Origin: an uncultured Pseudomonadota bacterium
Lineage (GTDB): Bacteria > Pseudomonadota > Gammaproteobacteria > Burkholderiales > SG8-39
Assembly: GCA_903864555.1 (NCBI GenBank)
Contig: CAIPGJ010000150.1
Span: forward strand, 1 to 5,306
Reading direction: 5' to 3'
Length of the DNA stretch: 5,306 nucleotides
Under the pieces are notes generated by a model that made no database searches, was not told the origin of the DNA, and saw only the letters and a list, made by a program, of their open reading frames with translations. The position numbers and the translations under genes were made by a program. Shown in pieces: positions 1 through 4,378 of the stretch; position 1 is the stretch's first letter; the number at the start of each line of letters is the position of its first letter.

Positions 1-642
1 GTCACTGTCGTGGTGGAAAAACCACCGCTAATCGAGGCAGGCAGCAATTACGCTGGCGAGCCGCGAGACGACTTGCAATTCGATGGACTAGCTGTGCCCG
101 ACCGGCTGGTTGCCGTCGCTTGCGCCATGGCGCCGCAACGGCAGCGTGTTCTGGGCGCGGCGTTTCGTGCCGCGGCCATGGCTGGTGCCCTGGAACGGGT
201 GCTGACGATGACCATCCGCTATGCCCAGGAGCGACAGCAGTTCGGTCGGCCCATTGGCAAGTTTCAGGCGGTGCAGCAGCAGATTGCCGTGCTTGCTGCG
301 GAAGTGGCGGCGGCTGGAGCTGCGGTGGATGCCATGCTGGATACCGTTGGCGTGTCCGCCGCCGACTTTGAGATTGGCATGACCAAATCGCGCGTGAGCG
401 AGGCGGCTGGCACGGCCACCGCCATCGCGCACCAAGTGCATGGCGCCATCGGCTTCACCCATGAGCATGCGCTGCATCGCAGCACGCGCCGTTTGTGGGC
501 CTGGCGCGACGAGTACGGCACCGAAGGCGAATGGGCCGAATGGGTCGGGCGCTGCATTGCCGGGCTGAGCAGTTCCGAGGCGCTGTGGCCCTTCATCACC
601 GCCAAGGAGGCGTTGCTCTCCGGCAGCAGTCCGGAACACTAG
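1..642 (+). CDS. Acyl-CoA dehydrogenase, C-terminal part (5' end outside window)
   Basis: Flavoenzyme of the acyl-CoA dehydrogenase family, expected to oxidise an acyl-CoA to the 2-enoyl-CoA and pass electrons to electron-transfer flavoprotein. The frame is open from base 1, so the GTG codons at 10 and 13 are internal and 213 residues of a roughly 380-residue family are visible. What remains is the end of the middle domain and the C-terminal helical bundle. The family signature RQQFGRPIGKFQ lies at nt 232-267, and QVHGAIGFT, the usual flavin/dimer-contact segment, at nt 433-459. An Arg/Trp-rich stretch ends in DEYGT at nt 508-522, where medium-chain enzymes carry YEGT with the catalytic Glu. 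By ungapped comparison the Glu position is Tyr, with Glu one residue earlier, so this is a divergent branch. It is the first visible gene of the cluster. Family assignment is firm; substrate is unknown. Confidence 0.9.
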   Translation, partial: VTVVVEKPPLIEAGSNYAGEPRDDLQFDGLAVPDRLVAVACAMAPQRQRVLGAAFRAAAMAGALERVLTMTIRYAQERQQFGRPIGKFQAVQQQIAVLAAEVAAAGAAVDAMLDTVGVSAADFEIGMTKSRVSEAAGTATAIAHQVHGAIGFTHEHALHRSTRRLWAWRDEYGTEGEWAEWVGRCIAGLSSSEALWPFITAKEALLSGSSPEH

Positions 643-648
643 CCCGCT

Positions 649-683
649 GGAACAAACTGGAACATGCGGGAACGCACAGGGAC
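649..683. repeat. Phased GGAAC direct repeats in the gap before the oxidoreductase gene
   Basis: GGAAC occurs at 649-653, 659-663 and 669-673, with a one-mismatch copy GGGAC at 679-683, giving an exact 10-bp period. Another GGAAC lies at 633-637, inside the end of the preceding gene but out of phase. A 10-bp period puts the copies on one face of the helix, as in some direct-repeat operators. It could equally be chance or local duplication. The last copy overlaps the AGGG (678-681) that probably serves as ribosome binding site for the next gene. Confidence 0.4.
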
Positions 684-690
684 ACAGGGC

Positions 691-1665
691 ATGAAAGCAT
701 TGCTAGTCAAGCAACTGGGGCTGCCGGACAAACTGGTCATTGAGGATATGCCCTCGCCGCGCCCGGGTAAGGGTGAAGTGGTGGTGAGCGTGAAAGCGGC
801 GGCGGTGAATTTCCATGACACCCTGATCATCCAGGGGCTGTACCAGCACAAGCCGCCGCTGCCGTTTTCCCCCGGTGCCGATGCGGCTGGCGTGATCAAG
901 GAAGTGGGCGAGGGTGTGACCGGCTTCCAGCCTGGTGACCCAGTGCTCGCGCTGATGCGCTTTGGCGCATTTGCCGAGGAAATCCTGGTGCCGCTGAATC
1001 GCCTGACCCGGTTGCGTCCGGGCACCTCGTTTGAGCAGGCGGCAGCTTTCGGCCTGACCTATACCACGGCCTATTACGGCCTGCATGACTGCGGCCATCT
1101 TGCCAGGGGTGAAACCCTGGTTGTGCTGGGCGCGGGCGGCGGTGTCGGGGCGGCCGCGGTGGACCTGGGCAAGGCCATGGGCGCACAGGTCATCGCCTGC
1201 GCTTCCTCGGACGAGAAACTGGCGGCTGCCAGAAGCCGGGGCGCCGATGCCCTGGTCAATTACGCCAAGGAGGATCTGCGAGAAGCTTTGAAAAGGCTGA
1301 CCAATGGCAGGGGCGCCGATGTGGTGTGTGATCCAGTGGGTGGCAATCTGGTTGAACCGGTGGTCCGCAGCATGGCCTACAAGGGGCGATACCTGGTGAT
1401 CGGTTTCGCCTCCGGAGACATTCCCAAGCTTGCGCTGCACTGGACCCTGCTCAAGAGCTGCTCCATCATTGGCGTCAGTCGCGGCAACCTGATGGACATA
1501 GAGCCCGCGGTCGCCTCGCGCAATGCCGAAGTGCTGGCTGAGTGGCTGGCCGAGGCCCGTCTGCATCCGGTAATCACGGCGCGCTACCCTTTCGAGCGCA
1601 CTTCTCAGGCTTTGCATGATCTCATGCACGGGCGCATACATGGGAAGGCAATTATTATCATATAG
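691..1665 (+). CDS. NADPH:quinone oxidoreductase-type medium-chain dehydrogenase/reductase
   Basis: A 324-residue, cytosolic, zinc-independent MDR-family reductase of the quinone-oxidoreductase branch. The N-terminal catalytic GroES-like domain covers about residues 1-120 and contains the FSPGADAAGVI segment (residues 59-69). The Rossmann domain follows, with VLGAGGGVGAAAVDLG at 145-160 as the nucleotide-binding glycine loop. The cysteine-rich structural-zinc lobe of alcohol dehydrogenases is absent. The family reduces quinones or the C=C bond of activated enones, and some members act on enoyl-CoA, so here it may reduce an unsaturated CoA intermediate; that is inference from context. An in-frame ATG at 664 would add nine residues. 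I prefer 691 because the protein then begins MKALLV, as usual in the family, and AGGG at 678-681 lies nine bases ahead, whereas 664 has no clear ribosome binding site. The last codons (IIII) run into an AT-rich island. Confidence 0.88.
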   Translation: MKALLVKQLGLPDKLVIEDMPSPRPGKGEVVVSVKAAAVNFHDTLIIQGLYQHKPPLPFSPGADAAGVIKEVGEGVTGFQPGDPVLALMRFGAFAEEILVPLNRLTRLRPGTSFEQAAAFGLTYTTAYYGLHDCGHLARGETLVVLGAGGGVGAAAVDLGKAMGAQVIACASSDEKLAAARSRGADALVNYAKEDLREALKRLTNGRGADVVCDPVGGNLVEPVVRSMAYKGRYLVIGFASGDIPKLALHWTLLKSCSIIGVSRGNLMDIEPAVASRNAEVLAEWLAEARLHPVITARYPFERTSQALHDLMHGRIHGKAIIII

Positions 1666-1701
1666 AAGTATGTCTGAATGACTAAATTAGATATAAAGAT
1701 A

Positions 1702-1715
1702 AATTGTTATCAATT
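1702..1715. repeat. Palindrome AATTG-TTAT-CAATT just ahead of a ribosome binding site
   Basis: A perfect 5-bp inverted repeat with a 4-base centre ends directly before the AGGAG at 1716-1720. As RNA it would be a weak AU-rich hairpin beside the ribosome binding site; as DNA it could be a short operator for a dimeric regulator. Its arms are short and it sits in AT-rich sequence, so chance is a real possibility. Confidence 0.35.
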
Positions 1716-1720
1716 AGGAG
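1716..1720 (+). promoter_or_regulatory. Ribosome binding site fixing the start of the 3-hydroxyacyl-CoA dehydrogenase
   Basis: AGGAG lies eight bases before the ATG at 1729. This decides the start against the in-frame ATG at 1678, which has only a weak upstream match and would add 17 residues encoded by the atypical AT-rich island. Confidence 0.85.
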
Positions 1721-1728
1721 CGGCAAGC

Positions 1729-2613
1729 ATGGCTGAAATTCGTACTGTTGCAGTAATCGGCGCCGGCACCATGGGCAATGGCATTTCGCAGAGTTGTGCC
1801 ATGGCCGGCATGGAAGTCACCATGGTGGATACTCAGGAGAGCTTTTTGCAGCGTGGCATGGACAGCATCAAGACCAGTCTTGCGCGCTTCGTGAAGTCGC
1901 AGAAGATGACGCAGGAGCAGGCTGATGCAGTGTTGAAGCGCATTGGCACCAGTACATCGCTGGCCGATGCCGTCAAGGATGCCGACATCATTGTCGAGGT
2001 GGTGCCCGAGAAGCTCGAGCTCAAGCAGGCTGTGTTCAAGGACATTGCCAAGCATGCCAAAGCCGACGCGGTGCTAGCCACCAACACCTCGCAGCTGTCG
2101 ATCACAGCTATCGCCTCGGCCATCGACCGGCCGCAGGACGTCATCGGCACGCACTTCTTCAATCCGCCGGTGATGATGAAGCTGGTGGAGGTGGTGCGCG
2201 GGTTGAAGACCTCCGACCGCGCTTTGGACGTGGCGCTGGAACTGACACGGAAGCTGGGCAAGGAAGCCGCCGTGTGCAAGCGCGACACTGTAGGCTTCAT
2301 CACCACGCGCGCCATTGCCGCGCTGCGCCTGGAGTGCGTGCGCATGTATGAAGAGGGCATTGCCTCCATGGAGGACATCGACAAGGCCATGCGCCTGGGC
2401 TTCAACCATCCCATGGGCCAGTTCGAACTCACCGACTTCAACGGTCTTGATGTGGCCCTGCTCAACACCATGTCGCTGAAGGATGCCTATGGCGAGCGCT
2501 TCAACCCGCCGCAGAGCCTGGTGTCGCGCGTCAAGGCCGGCCAACTGGGGCGCAAGACCGGCGCGGGTTGGTACGACTACACCGATCCCAAGTCGCCCAA
2601 GCCCACCAAGTAG
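1729..2613 (+). CDS. 3-hydroxyacyl-CoA dehydrogenase (3-hydroxybutyryl-CoA dehydrogenase type)
   Basis: Predicted to oxidise a (3S)-3-hydroxyacyl-CoA to the 3-oxoacyl-CoA with NAD(P), or the reverse, in the cytosol. The 294-residue length fits the stand-alone short form (about 280-300), not the FadB fusion. The N-terminal Rossmann domain opens with VAVIGAGTMGNG (residues 7-18). The catalytic core shows NTSQLSI with Ser121, GTHFFNPP with His142, and Glu154 in LVEVVRG; His142/Glu154 correspond to the family's catalytic dyad. The C-terminal helical dimer domain starts near residue 185 and includes FNHPMGQFEL and the closing GRKTGAGWYDY motif. The usual GFIVNR segment reads GFITTR (189-194), so the substrate-contact Asn is Thr193. 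The start at 1729 is set by AGGAG at 1716-1720. It probably acts on the product of one of the two downstream crotonases. Confidence 0.92.
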   Translation: MAEIRTVAVIGAGTMGNGISQSCAMAGMEVTMVDTQESFLQRGMDSIKTSLARFVKSQKMTQEQADAVLKRIGTSTSLADAVKDADIIVEVVPEKLELKQAVFKDIAKHAKADAVLATNTSQLSITAIASAIDRPQDVIGTHFFNPPVMMKLVEVVRGLKTSDRALDVALELTRKLGKEAAVCKRDTVGFITTRAIAALRLECVRMYEEGIASMEDIDKAMRLGFNHPMGQFELTDFNGLDVALLNTMSLKDAYGERFNPPQSLVSRVKAGQLGRKTGAGWYDYTDPKSPKPTK

Positions 2614-2629
2614 GCGCGCAAAGCGCCTG
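2611..2629 (+). other. Hairpin overlapping the stop codon of the 3-hydroxyacyl-CoA dehydrogenase
   Basis: AGGCGC (2612-2617) and GCGCCT (2623-2628) form a perfect 6-bp GC-rich stem with loop GCAAA; a T-G wobble at 2611/2629 could extend it. The stem takes in the TAG stop codon. There is no T-tract after it, so it is unlikely to be an intrinsic terminator. It may act as an mRNA stability element between genes, or have no function. Confidence 0.4.
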
Positions 2630-2647
2630 ACCCCGCACTGATCATCA

Positions 2648-2653
2648 AGAGGA
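2648..2653 (+). promoter_or_regulatory. Ribosome binding site choosing the second of two ATGs
   Basis: AGAGGA sits with its GAGG core (2649-2652) eight bases before the ATG at 2661 but only two bases before the in-frame ATG at 2655. The spacing favours 2661, which shortens the protein by two residues (Met-Asn). Confidence 0.7.
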
Positions 2654-2660
2654 AATGAAC

Positions 2661-3488
2661 ATGGACTACAGCCGCTACCAGCACCTGGTCATCGACATCG
2701 ACGATGGCCTGGCCAAAGTAACCATCAACCGCCCCGAGGTCTATAACGCCGTCAACCACAAGCTGCACCAGGAGCTGGGCGACATCTGGCGCGACCTGGA
2801 TCGTGATCCCGATGTGCGCGCGATTGTCGTGACCGGCGCCGGCGAGAAGGCTTTTTCCGCCGGCGGGGATCTTTCCATGCTGGAACACCGCATGGCCCTG
2901 CCCGCCGAGGAGCGCTTTGACGACATCACCAACAATGACGCTCGCGACCTCGTCTACAACATGATCAACTGCGACAAGGTCATCGTTGCCGCCATCAATG
3001 GCGTGGCCGTGGGTGCCGGCCTCGCAGTGGCCATGATGTCGGACATTTCCATCATGGCCGAGGATGCCAAGATCGGCGACGGCCACATGAAGCTGGGGGT
3101 GGTGGCGGGCGACCACGCCACCATGATCTGGCCGCTACTGATCGGCATGGCCAAGACCAAGTACTACCTGCTGACCGCGGAAATGATAGACGGCAAGGAA
3201 GCCGAGCGCATGGGCATGGTGAGCAAGGTGCTGCCCCGGGCCGAGGTTGTGCCTGCCGCCATGAAGCTCGGCCGCCAGCTGGCCGATGGTCCGCAATGGG
3301 CGCTGTCGCTCACCAAGCGCTCGCTCAACCAGTGGCTGCGCCTGGGCGGCATCACCTCCTTCGACTACTCCATGGCCGTGGAGAAGATGGCCTTTTTCTC
3401 GGCCGACACCCAGGCTGGCGTGAAGGCGGTGCGCGAGAAAAAGCCCGCGGACTTTCCCTCCAAGCGCAAGGGCGCGAAGAAACACTGA
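2661..3488 (+). CDS. Crotonase-superfamily protein lacking both canonical hydratase glutamates
   Basis: Crotonase-fold enzyme, 275 residues, expected to act on a CoA thioester in the cytosol. The N-terminal NRPEVYNAVN motif (residues 23-32) and FSAGGDLSML (65-74) are the CoA-binding and first oxyanion-hole segments. The second oxyanion segment is GVAVGAGLAVAMMSD (114-128). Aligned without gaps to rat mitochondrial enoyl-CoA hydratase, the Glu144 position is Ala122 and the Glu164 position is His142, within IGDGHMKLG. The usual GGGGTQ loop reads GDHATM (150-155), introducing Asp151. Simple syn-hydration by the two-glutamate mechanism is therefore unlikely. Isomerase, C-C bond hydrolase, decarboxylase or another crotonase chemistry using His142 or Asp151 is possible. 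The C-terminus ends in a basic tail, KRKGAKKH. It lies 15 bp upstream of a canonical hydratase, so the pair are probably co-translated with separate roles. Fold is certain; reaction is unknown. Confidence 0.88.
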   Translation: MDYSRYQHLVIDIDDGLAKVTINRPEVYNAVNHKLHQELGDIWRDLDRDPDVRAIVVTGAGEKAFSAGGDLSMLEHRMALPAEERFDDITNNDARDLVYNMINCDKVIVAAINGVAVGAGLAVAMMSDISIMAEDAKIGDGHMKLGVVAGDHATMIWPLLIGMAKTKYYLLTAEMIDGKEAERMGMVSKVLPRAEVVPAAMKLGRQLADGPQWALSLTKRSLNQWLRLGGITSFDYSMAVEKMAFFSADTQAGVKAVREKKPADFPSKRKGAKKH

Positions 3489-3503
3489 AACAAGGAAACC
3501 GAC

Positions 3504-4280
3504 ATGACTGAACCCGTGGTATTGCTGGAGCGCCCCGCCGAGGGCGTCGCGCTGGTGCGCATCAACCGTCCCGATGCACGCAATGCGCTCAACATGGATG
3601 TGCGCCGGCTGATTGCAAAGTATATGCTAGAACTCAGCGATGACGACTCGGTGCGCTGCGTCGTGCTCACCGGTAACGATAAGGCCTTTGCCGCGGGCGC
3701 GGACCTGAAGGAGATGGCGACACTGGATTCCATCGCCGCCATGGCGCGCAAGACCGACAAGCTGTGGCGCGACATGGCCTCCTGCACCAAGCCGGTGATT
3801 GCCGCGGTGAGCGGGCTGGCTTTGGGCGGCGGCTTGGAAATGGCCATGGCCTGCGACATCATCATCGCCGCGGAATCGACCAAATTCGGGCAGCCCGAAG
3901 TGAAAGTGGGCGTCATGCCCGGTGGTGGCGGCACCCAGCGCCTGATCCGCGCCGTGGGCAAGTACAAGGCGATGAAGATCTGCCTGACCGGGGAGCTGTT
4001 CACGGCACGCGAGGCTTTCGACATGGGCCTGGTCAGCGAGATCGTGCCTGACGGCGAGGCCGAGAAGCGCGCCGTGGCCATGGCTGCGCACATTGCCGCC
4101 ATGCCGCCGATTGCCGTGCAGCAGACCAAGGAAGTGATCAACGCCGGCCAGGATGTCAATCTGGACACCGCCCTGCGCCTGGAGACCAAGGCCATACAGC
4201 TGCTGTTTTCCTCGCAGGACCAGAAGGAGGGCGCCAAGGCCTTCATGGAGAAGCGTCCACCGAAGTTCACTGGCAAGTAG
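3504..4280 (+). CDS. Enoyl-CoA hydratase
   Basis: Canonical crotonase, 258 residues, expected to hydrate a 2-trans-enoyl-CoA to the 3-hydroxyacyl-CoA in the cytosol. NRPDARNALN (21-30) and FAAGADLKEM (62-71) are the CoA-binding and first oxyanion segments. ALGGGLEMAMACD (106-118) supplies the second oxyanion segment and catalytic Glu112. FGQPEVKVGVMPGGGGTQRL (128-147) supplies Glu132 and the glycine loop. Both glutamates of the hydratase mechanism are thus present, and length and the closing EKRPPKF motif are typical. The general look is that of PaaF or short-chain enoyl-CoA hydratases, but nothing fixes the chain or ring substrate. The start is supported by AAGGA at 3492-3496, seven bases upstream. 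Its product would suit the 3-hydroxyacyl-CoA dehydrogenase two genes upstream. Confidence 0.93.
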   Translation: MTEPVVLLERPAEGVALVRINRPDARNALNMDVRRLIAKYMLELSDDDSVRCVVLTGNDKAFAAGADLKEMATLDSIAAMARKTDKLWRDMASCTKPVIAAVSGLALGGGLEMAMACDIIIAAESTKFGQPEVKVGVMPGGGGTQRLIRAVGKYKAMKICLTGELFTAREAFDMGLVSEIVPDGEAEKRAVAMAAHIAAMPPIAVQQTKEVINAGQDVNLDTALRLETKAIQLLFSSQDQKEGAKAFMEKRPPKFTGK

Positions 4281-4313
4281 GCCGGCATAAAACGGGCGGC
4301 GGCACATGCCGGC
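4281..4313 (+). other. Long-loop hairpin directly after the enoyl-CoA hydratase stop codon
   Basis: GCCGGCAT (4281-4288) and ATGCCGGC (4306-4313) are a perfect 8-bp inverted repeat with a 17-base loop, starting at the base after the TAG. The following bases (tcgaaataac) contain no T-tract, so it does not match an intrinsic terminator. It may moderate read-through into the binding-protein gene or stabilise the upstream transcript. The inverted repeat is visible; the role is inference. Confidence 0.4.
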
Positions 4314-4322
4314 TCGAAATAA

Positions 4323-4358
4323 CAATCCACCGCCCTATGAGGCGGATGGCAATCCACC
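4323..4358. repeat. Direct repeat CAATCCACC flanking a small hairpin, upstream of the Bug gene
   Basis: CAATCCACC occurs at 4323-4331 and 4350-4358, a 27-bp period. Between them CCGCC (4330-4334) pairs with GGCGG (4341-4345) around a 6-base loop. An alternative GGAT/ATCC pairing (4344-4347 with 4352-4355) would compete with the longer hairpin. The layout could be a pair of regulator half-sites or a folded leader for the binding-protein mRNA. No promoter boxes stand out in this 98-base gap. Confidence 0.35.
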
Positions 4359-4364
4359 AGGCAC

Positions 4365-4370
4365 GAGGAG
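4365..4370 (+). promoter_or_regulatory. Ribosome binding site of the Bug-type binding protein
   Basis: GAGGAG lies eight bases before the ATG at 4379. Another ATG at 4374 is only three bases from it and opens a two-codon frame (ATG ACA TGA) whose stop overlaps the 4379 start, so 4379 is the real start. Confidence 0.8.
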
Positions 4371-4378
4371 ACCATGAC

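Larger units (their letters stand above)
1651..1720. promoter_or_regulatory. AT-rich island with possible internal promoter
   Basis: By hand count this 70-base stretch has 15 G/C bases, in strong contrast to the GC-rich genes on both sides. It covers the last codons of the oxidoreductase and most of the gap to the 3-hydroxyacyl-CoA dehydrogenase. TATAAA at 1692-1697 resembles a -10 box, but I cannot find a convincing -35 box at the right distance. It could be a promoter for the downstream genes, an upstream element, or the scar of a rearrangement. The base composition is directly visible; the promoter role is inference. Confidence 0.35.

Noticed and set aside
703..1641. A 312-codon open frame on the minus strand opposite the oxidoreductase gene
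   Set aside because: It is contained within a clear MDR-family gene on the other strand, its product is rich in His/Gln/Arg/Gly without motifs, and no ribosome binding site supports it.
1678..1728. A 17-residue N-terminal extension of the 3-hydroxyacyl-CoA dehydrogenase from the ATG at 1678
   Set aside because: The extension is coded by the atypical AT-rich island, precedes the expected Rossmann start, and is beaten by the well-spaced AGGAG before 1729.
4266..4291. Possible sigma-70 promoter TTCACT ... CATAAA across the end of the hydratase gene
   Set aside because: The spacing is only 14 bases and each box matches four of six consensus positions, which is too weak to annotate.
4281..4313. 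Intrinsic transcription terminator after the enoyl-CoA hydratase
   Set aside because: The inverted repeat is real, but the loop is long and no T-tract follows, so I list it only as a hairpin.
3365..4375. A 336-codon open frame on the minus strand opposite the two crotonase genes
   Set aside because: Its product is a low-complexity Ser/Ala/Arg/Met-rich sequence with no recognisable domain, and it lies opposite a gene with full catalytic motifs. Such frames are expected opposite GC-rich coding sequence.
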